Assembly (NCBI GenBank): GCA_903840265.1
Contig: CAIMFH010000147.1
Location: 1 to 64,000, forward strand
Length of the DNA: 64,000 nucleotides
Direction: 5' to 3'
From: an uncultured Schlesneria sp.
GTDB lineage: Bacteria > Planctomycetota > Planctomycetia > Planctomycetales > Planctomycetaceae
In this document: one piece after another, positions 53,750 through 63,100 of the stretch
Layout: every line of letters begins with the position of its first letter
Numbering within the stretch: the first letter of the stretch is position 1
Made by a program: the position numbers and the translations under genes
Notes under the pieces: generated by a model
What the model was told of the DNA's origin: nothing
Databases searched by the model: none
Seen by the model: the letters and a program-made list of their open reading frames with translations, nothing else

Positions 53750-56050
53750 ATGATGCGTCTGATGCTGATCGGCGTTTGTTTGTTCATGAGTCTGGCGACG
53801 GCTCGCGGAGACGACTTCATCGAGCCGTTGCCTGGCACGGAGCCGCTGACCTGGGAGGGCGACCTCGCCGATCGCATGATGGCGGGCTTGCACAAGTTTG
53901 TGGAAGCCAAGATTGCAACTGCAATCCAGAAGCGTGATTTTCAATGGGATCGCGACACGTCGTCGCCCGCGGCTTACGAGAAGTCGATTGCTCCGAATCG
54001 ACAGCGATTGCGAAAGATCATCGGCCTGGTCGATCAGCGCGTGCAGGTCCACTTGGAACGCGTTGCAGAAGACGATCAGCCGGCGATGGTGGCGGAACGG
54101 CCCAATGGACGCGTCTTTCGAATCCGTTGGAGCGTGCTGGATGGTGTGACAGCGGAGGGATTGCTGATTGAGCCAATTCAGTCCCCGATCGCTCATGTGA
54201 TTGTACTGCCTGATGCGGGGCAGTCTCCTGAAGAGGTGGCATTGGGTCAGCAGTTCGTCTGGGACCTGGTGGCGGCTCGCGTCCAAGTGATGATCCCCGT
54301 GCTGATCGATCGCACCGATCGCTGGTCGGGTAACGACAAAGTCGCATTCACGAATCAGCCGCATCGCGAATGGATCTGGCGGCAGGCCTATCACATGGGC
54401 CGTCACATCATCGGTTTTGAAGTTCAGAAGGTATTGGCCGCGGCCGACTGGATCGAAGGTCGTTTCGGTCAGAACGCAAAAGTCGGTGTGGCGGGCTACG
54501 GCGAAGGGGGCCTAATTGCTCTCTACGCAGCGGCGATCGACACTCGGCTACAAAGCTGTCTCGTCAGCGGTTATTTCGAGGCGCGGACGCGTCCGTGGGA
54601 AGAACCGCTTTATCGACATGTCTGGTCATTAACGCGTGAATTCGGTGATGCCGAACTCGGCGCAATGGTCGCACCACGATCACTGATTGTTGAGTACAGC
54701 AATTCTCCGCGAGTCGACGGGCCACCGCCGCCTGTCGGGGGACGACGAAGCGGTGCCGCTGTCGGAAAGATCACGACTCCAAGTTGGGATTCCGTGACTG
54801 CGGAGTTCCAGCGAATCAATCAGCTTGTCCCTGGCGGCTTTCAAGAACGAACACTGCTTTCCAACAAGGCCACACCTGACCAACCGTTGGAGCCAATGAG
54901 TGCGTCGGCATCAACTGTGATGCTCAAGTTGCTTGGCGTGTCGGGATCGCTTAAGACGGGAGTGATCGCGCCAGGACGACCGGTGGAGATCAAGCTGGAT
55001 TCGGCACTTCGTCAACAACGGCAAGTGCTGGAGTTGGAACGATTCGTACAGCGACTGGTGCGCGAATCCGATGTAACTCGCGAGAAGTATTTTCCCATCG
55101 GCACGCTCTCGCAGCCGCGATCGGCAGAGGGCTTCGTGGAGTCGACAAAGAAGTTTCGAGACTACTTTCGCGACGAGATCCTGGGACGATTTGACGATCG
55201 ACTGCTGCCCGCGAATCCGAGAACACGACAGATCTACGATCGCGAAAAGTGGACCGGCTACGATGTGGTCCTGGATGTCTATCCCGATGTCTTTGCCTGG
55301 GGCGTGCTGTTACTGCCAAAGGAGATGAAGCCGGTTGAGAAGCGGCCGGTTGTTGTTTGCCAGCATGGGCGAAACGGCATTCCCAAGATGCTGATCGAAG
55401 GGAATGAGAAGGCGTATCACGACTACGCGGCCAAACTGGCTGACTTGGGGTACATCGTGTTCGTGCCTCACAACCCCTATCGCGGCGAAGACAAGTATCG
55501 CTTGCTCAGCCGGAAGGCGAATTCGGTCAAAGCCTCGCTGTTCTCATTCATCCTGGCTCAGCACGAGCAGATTTTGAAATGGCTGTCGTCACTCCCAGAG
55601 GTCGATTCCAGTCGAATCGCCTTTTATGGATTGAGCTACGGGGGTGAGACGGCCGTCCGCATTCCGCCGTTGCTCGACGGATATTGTCTGTCGATCTGTT
55701 CGGCCGACTTCAACGACTGGGCTCGCAAGGTGGCTTCGACCGACGCGAAGTACAGCTTCATGTTCACCGTGGAATGGGAGATGCCTTACTTCGATATGGG
55801 TTCGACCTACAACTATGGAGAGATGGTGGCGTTGTTAGCGCCGCGGCCGTTCATGGTGGAGCGTGGCCACGGCGATGGTGTCGCGCCGGATGAATGGGTC
55901 GCTTACGAATACGCAAAGGTCCGTCGTCTGTACGACGCTCTGCGCGTCGGTGATCGAACAGAGATCGAAGTCTTCGACGGAGTGCACGAAATCAACGGCC
56001 AGGGGACGTTTCGATTTCTCGAAACGCACCTCAACTGGCCGCCGAAATAA
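53750..56050 (+). CDS. Two-lobe secreted alpha/beta hydrolase with inactive first lobe
   Basis: This 766-residue protein has a signal peptide (LMLIGVCLFMSLATARGDD). Two alpha/beta-hydrolase-like lobes are present. The first (about 100-300) has the nucleophile-elbow sequence GYGEGG where the Ser should be Gly251. The second (about 480-765) has GLSYGG with Ser near 629, an Asp in GHGDGVAPDE and a His in DGVHEING, a full triad. It resembles acetyl-xylan-esterase/dienelactone-hydrolase-like enzymes. The first lobe is probably structural or binds substrate. Start ATG 53750 follows GAAGGA. Confidence 0.87.
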   Translation: MMRLMLIGVCLFMSLATARGDDFIEPLPGTEPLTWEGDLADRMMAGLHKFVEAKIATAIQKRDFQWDRDTSSPAAYEKSIAPNRQRLRKIIGLVDQRVQVHLERVAEDDQPAMVAERPNGRVFRIRWSVLDGVTAEGLLIEPIQSPIAHVIVLPDAGQSPEEVALGQQFVWDLVAARVQVMIPVLIDRTDRWSGNDKVAFTNQPHREWIWRQAYHMGRHIIGFEVQKVLAAADWIEGRFGQNAKVGVAGYGEGGLIALYAAAIDTRLQSCLVSGYFEARTRPWEEPLYRHVWSLTREFGDAELGAMVAPRSLIVEYSNSPRVDGPPPPVGGRRSGAAVGKITTPSWDSVTAEFQRINQLVPGGFQERTLLSNKATPDQPLEPMSASASTVMLKLLGVSGSLKTGVIAPGRPVEIKLDSALRQQRQVLELERFVQRLVRESDVTREKYFPIGTLSQPRSAEGFVESTKKFRDYFRDEILGRFDDRLLPANPRTRQIYDREKWTGYDVVLDVYPDVFAWGVLLLPKEMKPVEKRPVVVCQHGRNGIPKMLIEGNEKAYHDYAAKLADLGYIVFVPHNPYRGEDKYRLLSRKANSVKASLFSFILAQHEQILKWLSSLPEVDSSRIAFYGLSYGGETAVRIPPLLDGYCLSICSADFNDWARKVASTDAKYSFMFTVEWEMPYFDMGSTYNYGEMVALLAPRPFMVERGHGDGVAPDEWVAYEYAKVRRLYDALRVGDRTEIEVFDGVHEINGQGTFRFLETHLNWPPK

Positions 56051-56124
56051 GTTCGTACATTGCACTCAACTCAGTCATGCCGTGGAAACAGATTTTACCC
56101 GGAGTTCTTTGAATTTGATTTCAG

Positions 56125-57120
56125 TCATTCGGAGCGTAACGGCCGTTCCATTAAAGAGTTGGTGGCATCGGCCGGGGATTTATTTTCGAACAGGACGCGA
56201 TAGACTTCGCCCATGATGGGGGTTTCGATGCTGTCTCGCTCACAAATTCCAAAGACGCTTTGCGCCGTCGCCACGCCTTCGGCGACCGCATGCATCTGCG
56301 ACAGGATTTCCTGCAGCGATTCGCCTCGCCCCAGTCGTTCGCCGACATGGCGATTGCGACCGTGCGTGCTGACGCAGGTCGTGATGAGATCGCCGATGCC
56401 CGCCAGTCCTGAAAATGTGGCGGCTTCGGCCCCGAAGCGAACACCGAAGCGGGTGATTTCGACAAGTCCGCGTGTCATCAGCGAGGATTTGGCATTGTCG
56501 CCATAGCCCAAACCGTCCGAAATACCCGCCGCGATCGCGATCACATTTTTTAGTGCGCCGGCCAACTCGACGCCGATCAGATCGACGTTGGTGTACACAC
56601 GGAATCGCTGCGTGTTGAACATGCGTTGGACTTGCATTGCCAGTTCCAGATCACCGCTGGCTGCCACAACGGTCGCCGGCAATCGGCGTCCAATTTCTTC
56701 GGCATGACTCGGCCCGCTGAGCGCCACGACACCACGGTTGCCGAGCACGTCCTCGATGATTTGACTTGGCCGCAGGAAAGTCGAGTTCTCGATCCCTTTG
56801 ATCACGCTGACGACGGGGCGCTGCTGGTTCAAGAGCCGCTTGGCGTCGACCAGGGCCGCTCGCAGGAACTGAGTCGGAATCGCCGCGACGAGATATTCCG
56901 CACCGTGCAATGCTTTCTCAAGGTCCGCTGTGACAGTCACCGTGTGGGGGAGCATGATCCCTGGCAGCAGTCGGCGGTTTTCCCGGTCGCGCTGCATCTG
57001 GTCGGCATATTCGGCAGAACGCGCCCAAATGGCCACTTCCTGATCGGGATGCTCCGCCAGAAGGATGGCGCAGGCGGTTGCCATGGCTCCGCCGCCGAGA
57101 ACTGCAATTTTGGTCGTCAT
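56125..57120 (-). CDS. gpsA: Glycerol-3-phosphate dehydrogenase [NAD(P)+]
   Basis: This 331-residue enzyme makes sn-glycerol-3-phosphate for phospholipids. The cofactor motif is GGGAMATA (the family usually has GxGxxG), followed by SGPSHAEEI, GALKNVIAIAAGISDGLGYGDNAKSSLMTRGLVEI (split) with the catalytic Lys in ALKNV, and GLAGIGDLITTC. Start ATG 57120. Convergent with the esterase gene; 75 bases between them without a clear terminator. Confidence 0.96.
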   Translation of the reverse strand: MTTKIAVLGGGAMATACAILLAEHPDQEVAIWARSAEYADQMQRDRENRRLLPGIMLPHTVTVTADLEKALHGAEYLVAAIPTQFLRAALVDAKRLLNQQRPVVSVIKGIENSTFLRPSQIIEDVLGNRGVVALSGPSHAEEIGRRLPATVVAASGDLELAMQVQRMFNTQRFRVYTNVDLIGVELAGALKNVIAIAAGISDGLGYGDNAKSSLMTRGLVEITRFGVRFGAEAATFSGLAGIGDLITTCVSTHGRNRHVGERLGRGESLQEILSQMHAVAEGVATAQSVFGICERDSIETPIMGEVYRVLFENKSPADATNSLMERPLRSE

Positions 57121-57324
57121 GATTTATCCATCATCTGACGGCAGTCCAGGCAGCCTGAAAATGAGCATATCCGCTGGAAAGCCGTCGTCGCTGCCCCGAA
57201 GCGCCGGGGCGGTCCTCGCGGTGGAACTTGGCATTCTGGCGAAAAACCGTTTGCCGCCCACCAGAACTCGACGTAGGTTTGGGTTGGTCGAGTCCTCATC
57301 GGAGCATGGTAATGCAAACCGTCA

Positions 57325-57549
57325 ATGAACAACAGAATTCGCGACCCTTTGTCGATCGTCGTGCTACAGGAGCACAACGAGAGGGGGGGCGCTGAACGTC
57401 GCCAATTTACGGCATCTGTCACGAACGCCAATCCCAATGTTGCAGAGCTTTCGGCGGCAGTCGATCAGTACAAGCTGCGTCATCACCGACGGTTCATCAC
57501 GTTTGAAGAACTGTACAACGTGATGATGGAACTCGGTTACCACAAGTAA
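57325..57549 (+). CDS. Small conserved-type hypothetical protein
   Basis: This is a 74-residue basic protein. The C-terminal half (residues about 40-74) is the most protein-like: AAVDQYKLRHHRRFITFEELYNVMMELGYHK (broken here by the length rule: DQYKLRHHRRFITFEE then LYNVMMELGY). It looks like a small helical domain and I recall similar short proteins in planctomycetes, unchecked. ATG 57325 has no strong ribosome-binding site, so the start is uncertain. Divergent from gpsA. Confidence 0.55.
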   Translation: MNNRIRDPLSIVVLQEHNERGGAERRQFTASVTNANPNVAELSAAVDQYKLRHHRRFITFEELYNVMMELGYHK

Positions 57550-57564
57550 GCCAAAGAATGACAC

Positions 57565-57599
57565 GACGCAACGGTCGGCATCGCCGAATTCGTTGCGTC
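57565..57599. terminator. Hairpin between small protein gene and pilin gene
   Basis: Nine-base perfect arms GACGCAACG / CGTTGCGTC with an internal GGC/GCC. There is no clear T-run, so termination is uncertain; it sits between two converging genes. Confidence 0.4.
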
Positions 57600-57673
57600 A
57601 AAGTCAATTCGTTTATTCTTTGTCGGTGATCAGCGGTAGCAAGTTGGATCTGGCATCAGTCGCAGACGGGGGG

Positions 57674-58021
57674 TTACCAGCGTCCGTGGTGTCCGCCACC
57701 ACTTCCACCTTCTCCAGCACCGCTCGAACCGGCTACCAGGTCACACGTGGTGTTCGTGTCGCAATCGTCGACTGAATCGACGAATGAGCTGCCACCATAG
57801 CTGCTCTTGTGCTTGCCATTGCAGATCGAGACAAAGCCGGTCACGCAGTACGACTGGTTCAGCGAGCCAATCGCGTTCGAGACATCGTTCAATTCGGTGT
57901 TCACGGCCACGGCGATTTCCGTCAATCCCACGACAACAGCCAGTGTGGCGATCGTCAGGACGAGGACCAGTTCGGCCGAGATGATAACGCCAGATTCGTC
58001 GGTCCAGAGATTCTTCAACAT
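57674..58021 (-). CDS. Flp-type (type IVb) pilin-like protein
   Basis: This 115-residue protein has a short charged leader, then DESGVIISAELVLVLTIATLAVVVGLTE, which matches the Flp/Tad pilin pattern: processing after Gly, Glu at +5 of the mature form, and a hydrophobic helix. The C-terminal 45 residues include two Cys pairs and a Gly-rich end, which is longer than a usual Flp pilin. Start ATG 58021 with AGGAGC. No other tad genes are seen here, so assembly genes would be elsewhere. Confidence 0.8.
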   Translation of the reverse strand: MLKNLWTDESGVIISAELVLVLTIATLAVVVGLTEIAVAVNTELNDVSNAIGSLNQSYCVTGFVSICNGKHKSSYGGSSFVDSVDDCDTNTTCDLVAGSSGAGEGGSGGGHHGRW

Positions 58022-58836
58022 GTGCGGTGCTCCTGAGTTCCAAGTGTGCTAAGTCGTGAACGGTTGATTTCGGGGACTGTTCGGCAACCCTGCCGGTCAG
58101 ATCTCATTTCGTCGCCAAACGAAGTTGATCTCTGCTTTGATCCATCACTGATCGCACCATCCCGAAATCAGGTCGCGATCGTCGATTGTTGAGTGAGTGA
58201 AGCCGGGGTGAGTCATTCACCCGCAACTCATTGAACTGGCCAGTTGTCGTCTTCAGTTCACTCGAACAGTCGATGATGGACACTAACGCAGGGGGCGTGC
58301 CGAATCGCTGAGTTGTCGGTGTTGAGGCACGTGACACGATGTCCGCGACCGCACTCGAACCTCGATCAGAAAACGAGTTAGAGCTGATCAGGGTGCATTC
58401 AAAGATTGGTGTCTCGCTTATTTCGAGACATCCCGCGCGCATGCAATCCTTAGCGCATTGTTGTCGGCGTCGTTTACGTTTATTGACATCGCGATAAAGT
58501 ATCGCCTCATCGAGAAAAACGCCGAAAACGCTTTGTTATTTGGCAGTTGTGTCGAATTGAGATCCGACGACACCGATCCTGCCTGCTTCGCCGTGTTCAC
58601 AATGCTGAAGGCGATGTTGCCGAAACGCAACACGGATGATGCACGGGAGAAACATACAATCGCCCCAGTCATCACGCGCGGCAACGCTGAGTGTTCGAGT
58701 GCGCGAGTCAGCTCGACTTGAAAGCGGGGCTCACACCAGGAAAGAGGCCAAATTGCTTGCGCCGCCACGCTCAGATAGGCGAGGGAGAGTTTGATATCGA
58801 CCGCCCAGAGGAACCGTGGCGTGATAAAAGAAAAGA
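58022..58836. other. Non-coding stretch between pilin and transglutaminase genes
   Basis: Roughly 800 bases hold only short frames without ribosome-binding sites or protein-like composition. The left part upstream of the pilin gene should carry its promoter, but I could not pick one. A hairpin terminator lies at the right end. Confidence 0.5.
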
Positions 58837-58868
58837 GGAAGCACAGCGTTTCGTTTCGCCGTGCTTCC
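58822..58868 (-). terminator. Terminator of the transglutaminase-like gene
   Basis: Arms GGAAGCAC-AGCG / CGCC-GTGCTTCC (58837-58848 with 58857-58868) followed on the minus strand by TCTTTTCTTTTATC. It lies 30 bases after the stop codon at 58898. Confidence 0.82.
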
Positions 58869-58897
58869 CCGTTCGCAGCATTTCTATTTGCGGACCG

Positions 58898-60385
58898 TTA
58901 TTCGATAACCTCGATCTGCAGTTGCCCGATGACCAGCATCAAGGGTGCAAAACTGCTGAGTGCGCTTGGACCGTCATCTGCCAGGCTGGATTCTGCCAGC
59001 TTGAGGTAGTTTGGTCCGACTCGCTCGCGACCCATCGTGGCGTCCAGGGGAATCCAATGTCCATCCAGATTGGCTTCGACCCACATATGGCCGCCGAAGG
59101 CACTGAGCGACTCGACATAGACCAGGCCGACAACGACTCGTGACGGGATTCCTTTCGCACGCAGCATGGCGGCGAGCAACACGGAGTGCTCGGTACAATC
59201 GCCCTCCAGCGTTTTCGCGACCTCGCCCGCCGACGCCATCGCTGTCGAGAAGTTCTTCTTGACCAGCTTTTCGTGGACGTATTTCTCCATCCGGCGGGTG
59301 ATGACGGCGGGGTCCTTGGCATCACCGGCGGCCTTATTCGCGTGTTCCTGGACTCGCTCGTCGTCGGATTGGACGAACTGGCTCGACTGCAGAAACTCTT
59401 TCTCCACGGGGCCAACCGTGGCCTTCTCGGGGATGGTCATCGCGGTGACGGTGACTTCAGCCACATCATCGCCAATCTTTTTGACGGCCTGTGTCTCATC
59501 AGAGATCAGCGCTGTATCGGGGCTTTGCCCTTTGCTGGTGACGCGATAACGGATTTTCGCTCGGGTAAACGGGTTTGCGATCCGTTTCACTTTCACCAGC
59601 GTGCCAACAGCCAGGTCGAACTCGGTGCCCGAAATCGCTTTCAGCGCTTCTTCTTCCGAGACTTGGTAGGTGACCATTTCGGCACCCAGCATGCTGGTTG
59701 ATACCTTAAGTGCTGTTCCTTTCGCGTCGATGAATTCCGACACGACCAGCCCCGGGATCAGGGACTGCGTCATATCAATTTTCAGCAACTTGGACGGCTT
59801 GCCATCGAGTAGCTTCGTCTCTTCGAAGTCGATCGCTTTCAGTTTGATCGTGGCCACTTTGTTGAATTCGGGCATGAAGGCCTCGAAGGATCGCGTTTCG
59901 CCAGGCTTCAACGGTGACTTCTGCAGGGCGCGATCCTGGAAGGTGGGCGACTTGACGTCTTTGCGCCAGGCCTGAGTGGTCTCTTTCACTTTTCCGTTGA
60001 CGGTATTCCGCAGCTTCAACTGATCCCCTTCAATGACGCCCGTGGTCAGAGTGCTGGCGGCTGGCGGGTTGGCCATTTCATAATTGAACTTCAACATGTC
60101 GCCATCTGGAGTCTCGTCAGTCGTGACCGTTTGCTTCATGACCAATGACTGGCCAAAGCGTTTAATCGTCATGTTGGAGACGCTGGAAGTACGGACAATC
60201 TCTTTCCCTTGCTGCGTGATGGATTCGATGAGGTTGCGGCTATAGCCAATGCGCTGGCCGCTCAGATAAATCACTTGCCAGGTCTCTTCCTTCTCCTGTT
60301 TGGGTTCGGCCGCGGAGACGGACCCGACAACACAGCAGAAGCACAACACCAGACGGTTCAGACGCTCGAGAGCTTGCATAGGCAT
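58898..60385 (-). CDS. Secreted transglutaminase-like domain protein
   Basis: This 495-residue protein has a signal peptide (LNRLVLCFCCVVGSVSAAE). Residues about 385-460 form a transglutaminase-like core with the triad Cys397 in EGDCTEHS, His433 in GGHMWVE and Asp448 in PLDATMG. The N-terminal 300 residues are beta-rich and resemble a DUF3857-like region. Members of this superfamily cross-link, hydrolyse or bind proteins and peptides; the activity is unknown. ATG 60385 or 60379. It is closed by its own terminator. Confidence 0.87.
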   Translation of the reverse strand: MPMQALERLNRLVLCFCCVVGSVSAAEPKQEKEETWQVIYLSGQRIGYSRNLIESITQQGKEIVRTSSVSNMTIKRFGQSLVMKQTVTTDETPDGDMLKFNYEMANPPAASTLTTGVIEGDQLKLRNTVNGKVKETTQAWRKDVKSPTFQDRALQKSPLKPGETRSFEAFMPEFNKVATIKLKAIDFEETKLLDGKPSKLLKIDMTQSLIPGLVVSEFIDAKGTALKVSTSMLGAEMVTYQVSEEEALKAISGTEFDLAVGTLVKVKRIANPFTRAKIRYRVTSKGQSPDTALISDETQAVKKIGDDVAEVTVTAMTIPEKATVGPVEKEFLQSSQFVQSDDERVQEHANKAAGDAKDPAVITRRMEKYVHEKLVKKNFSTAMASAGEVAKTLEGDCTEHSVLLAAMLRAKGIPSRVVVGLVYVESLSAFGGHMWVEANLDGHWIPLDATMGRERVGPNYLKLAESSLADDGPSALSSFAPLMLVIGQLQIEVIE

Positions 60386-60889
60386 GGCACTGATTTCTCA
60401 ATGAGGGCGGGCCAAAAGGAGATCGAATTGAGCCTGAATTATATCGTTCGCTTCCCCTTTGAAGCAGGCCTGCCGATCAACGGCCGGGGAGGAAGAATGT
60501 GGGGAGACCCGGATGAACACAACTCGCACAGGGATCATCGGAAGATGAGTGGCCAGTTTCTTGATCGATCGTCGCAAATGGCGTAAAGTAATACACTACA
60601 TCTCCACTTGCGTTCTAAGTTGAGCGACTCGTTTACAGTAGCGTGGTCGAGCGGCTGCCAAACTGGAAGATCATGTGGTAGCGACATCACGTTAAATCAG
60701 CGATTTTGCGAAGACTGGGTTGAAATTATGTTGTAGTTTAGCCAATTTTTGTGGTTTTTTTGACTTTGGCACACTCCGTGCTAAAGTTGCTGATGGCTCT
60801 ACCAGCGGACGTGGAACCGCGAGTGGCCAAAACAAGGATGTAACGAAACAAGGGAATTGAATTGACCTTAGGAAGCAAGGAGGCCGGCT
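60386..60889. other. Divergent region between transglutaminase-like gene and csrA
   Basis: About 500 bases without a supported gene. Its right part is AT-rich with T-runs and carries the overlapping sigma-70 and sigma-54 promoter candidates for csrA. Confidence 0.6.
60767..60783 (+). promoter_or_regulatory. Candidate sigma-54 (-24/-12) promoter of csrA, overlapping a sigma-70 candidate
   Basis: TGGCAC, five bases, GTGCT: the GG and GC elements are exactly 10 bases apart, as RpoN requires, with one mismatch in the -12 box. A sigma-70-like TTGACT (60760-60765) with TAAAGT (60782-60787) overlaps it. The csrA start is 107 bases on. Confidence 0.45.
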
Positions 60890-61117
60890 ATGTTGGTTCT
60901 GACACGAAAAATTGGCGAAGCGATTCAACTTGGTGATGATATCACCGTCGAAGTTCTGGAAGTCCGTGGCGGTCGCGTCCGCCTAGGGATCACCGCTCCT
61001 AGTAGCGTTGGCGTTCATCGCCGTGAAATCATTGTGTCGGCCTCCGACCTCGCCAGCCCATCGCGTGCTCCCGCAGCCGCCTATCAGAGTCATCGTCAAC
61101 CATCCTCAGTCGGTTGA
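60890..61117 (+). CDS. csrA: Carbon storage regulator CsrA
   Basis: This 75-residue RNA-binding protein starts [18 protein letters not shown] and contains [18 protein letters not shown], matching CsrA closely. It represses or stabilises mRNAs by binding GGA loops, and in many bacteria controls motility, metabolism and biofilm traits. The C-terminal tail of about 20 residues beyond the core is Pro/Ala/Ser-rich. Start ATG 60890 follows AAGGAGG. The pilin-like and transglutaminase genes nearby are possible targets by position only. Confidence 0.96.
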   Translation: MLVLTRKIGEAIQLGDDITVEVLEVRGGRVRLGITAPSSVGVHRREIIVSASDLASPSRAPAAAYQSHRQPSSVG

Positions 61118-61370
61118 TCCTGATCTTCAGCAAGCCGCCGACCAATTGTGTTCGACGGCAACCTACTCAAAAGCTCCGTCTTTGAACGTGACTGAGTCTC
61201 TCGCAGCCAGCTTCGTTCCTAAACTGGATCAGGTCGGCTACTCGTCCGAGACTTCGTTTGCAAAGCGGCAATGATGCCTCGGCTGGATATCGTCCTCTCA
61301 ATTCGTTGGGAGAAGGTTTCAAAGCAGTGGATGACCAGATCGTCCCCCGGGGTGAATCGCAATATTAGAT

Positions 61371-61387
61371 GCCGCGCCTAGCGCGGC
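61371..61387 (+). terminator. Short GC-rich hairpin downstream of csrA
   Basis: GCCGCGC - CTA - GCGCGGC, perfect seven-base arms, 254 bases after the csrA stop. No T-run follows, so termination is doubtful. Confidence 0.3.
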
Positions 61388-61850
61388 GTTCGCGCGAATT
61401 GAAATCGGACGGTGGAGTCGCTGTCTCAATCTGCGACGCATGCCATGAGGTCGGCCTCTTTACCGTGAAGTCGGAATGTGCCAGCAGTTGATGGCCAAAA
61501 ACATTGCGCTCTATAGCTCTTCGTTTTCGCGATTCGCGCGACTTCCGACGGCGAATATCCCGCCAATGTCATATCGCGACGATATCACCGTTGCGGGTTG
61601 CGTCGCTCTTCAGGATGCGATGCATTTCGTCTCCGCTCGCACGCGCATCAGCGATGATTCAATGATGGGCAGCGACCATGAGCAGCAACCATGAATCCAA
61701 ACAATGTCATCGTCTTCGGATATTGGAACATCAAGACATTGTGCCTTGCTTCATTGCATTCAGAGGCCCTTAGAAAACAATGAACTGAGTGATTCAAGAG
61801 TGAGTTGAGGCGATCGTCGCTTCCTTCAGAATCATGCGCCGCGGTAACAA

Positions 61851-61874
61851 CTTCATGACCCGCGCGTCATGAAG
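61851..61874. promoter_or_regulatory. Nine-base inverted repeat upstream of DUF1559 gene
   Basis: CTTCATGAC - six bases - GTCATGAAG, perfect. It lies 144 bases before the start codon and may be an operator. Confidence 0.35.
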
Positions 61875-62017
61875 GCATGCAGCTTGCATTTGCAGGTAAT
61901 GATCCGGTTCGCGACCAGTAGTACGATTGTACATCCTGTCTTGGCCAGTCGCGGACTCCTTTCGTCAGCCGCAGCATTCTTAACCTTCTGCGGTCTCCTT
62001 ATTCAGGGGGTCATTTC

Positions 62018-62932
62018 ATGCGTCGAACTTCGAGTCGTGGGTTTACGTTGATTGAACTACTGGTGGTGATAGCCATCATCGCCGTGCTGATCGCGTTGTT
62101 GTTGCCCGCAGTTCAACAGGCGCGCGAGGCTGCTCGCCGGACTCAGTGCAAGAACAACCTGAAGCAAATCGGACTGGCCATGCATAACTACCATGACCAG
62201 TGCAACACCTTTCCGTATGGCTGCCTGAATGTGGGAACATACCACACGCGTGACACGTGGATGCAGCAGATCCTGCCCATGATTGATCAGGCACCTCTGT
62301 ATACGAGTTATCAGGCCGACATGTCGCAATGGGTGATGGACGTTGTTCCGGCAGTGCGAGATAAAACCTTGTCGGCCTTGCAGTGTCCTTCAGATCCATC
62401 GAGTCCGGCCAAAGGGGCTTCGGGGGGCACTCGTTCAGGCGGCGATGGCTTTCAAGGGAACTACGTTGTCTGTGTCGGGAAAACTCAGACCTACCTTACG
62501 GACAATGGCGGGCTGTTCTCGTGGAATTCGCGTAATGGCCTCAAGAGCTGTATCGACGGCAGCAGCAACACTATTCTGGCGAGCGAAGTGATGATTCGCG
62601 GAGCGACGAACACTGGGGGCTGGGGTGAAGGGGGTGGCTATTGGGGCGGTGGCGAAGGGGGCGGGTATGGTTTCACGACACAGTACCCACCGAACTCCAG
62701 TGTCTCCGACGTAGTGTACTCTTGCAAAAGCACCACTTGGCCAAACGCTCCATGTAAGGCGTCGCCTAACGGCTACGCCACTCAGTTGATCTTGGCTCGT
62801 AGTTATCACACTGGTGGCGTTCACACGACGATGGCCGATGGAGCCGTGAGGTTCATCTCCAACAATATCGACGTCAATGTCTTCAATGCTCTCGGCAGCC
62901 GCAATGGTGGCGAGGTTGTCAGCGACTTCTAA
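62018..62932 (+). CDS. DUF1559 (SBP_bac_10-like) prepilin-type protein
   Basis: This 304-residue protein has the type IV prepilin cleavage motif: [40 protein letters not shown] (cleavage after Gly8; helix split as FTLIELLVV then [16 protein letters not shown]). Residues after that form the large DUF1559 beta-rich domain with [11 protein letters not shown]-like SSNTILASE and the C-terminal [18 protein letters not shown]. The family is greatly expanded in planctomycetes and is thought to form pseudopilin-like surface structures. Start ATG 62018 follows a GGGGG site. Confidence 0.93.
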   Translation: MRRTSSRGFTLIELLVVIAIIAVLIALLLPAVQQAREAARRTQCKNNLKQIGLAMHNYHDQCNTFPYGCLNVGTYHTRDTWMQQILPMIDQAPLYTSYQADMSQWVMDVVPAVRDKTLSALQCPSDPSSPAKGASGGTRSGGDGFQGNYVVCVGKTQTYLTDNGGLFSWNSRNGLKSCIDGSSNTILASEVMIRGATNTGGWGEGGGYWGGGEGGGYGFTTQYPPNSSVSDVVYSCKSTTWPNAPCKASPNGYATQLILARSYHTGGVHTTMADGAVRFISNNIDVNVFNALGSRNGGEVVSDF

Positions 62933-63100
62933 AAGGATTGGTGTCGGCGGTCACATGCCAGCAATGACCCACCTGGTCACGGCGGAAGATGTGCCGATCT
63001 TTCTGATTCGTCGACTGTGGCGACCCATCGACTTCAGGTGCGCTGAATTGAGCGCCAAGTCTGAAATTCCATCTATTTCCAGTCTACGCAGGTGCGATAC

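Larger units (their letters stand above)
61118..62017. other. Intergenic stretch between csrA and DUF1559 gene
   Basis: About 900 bases with no frame I can support. It contains a short GC hairpin (61371-61387) and a nine-base inverted repeat (61851-61874), both listed. The rest is unstructured to my eye. Confidence 0.5.

Noticed and set aside
58104-58768. Several 85-115-codon frames on both strands between the pilin and transglutaminase genes
   Set aside because: They overlap one another, lack start signals and have no recognisable motif.
61008-61274. 88-codon frame overlapping the end of csrA
   Set aside because: It reads out of frame through csrA, has no ribosome-binding site, and its composition looks like a shadow. 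A frameshifted csrA extension was considered but the csrA stop sits at a normal length.
61476-61694. 72-codon frame in the csrA-DUF1559 interval
   Set aside because: No ribosome-binding site and no protein-like pattern; treated as non-coding.
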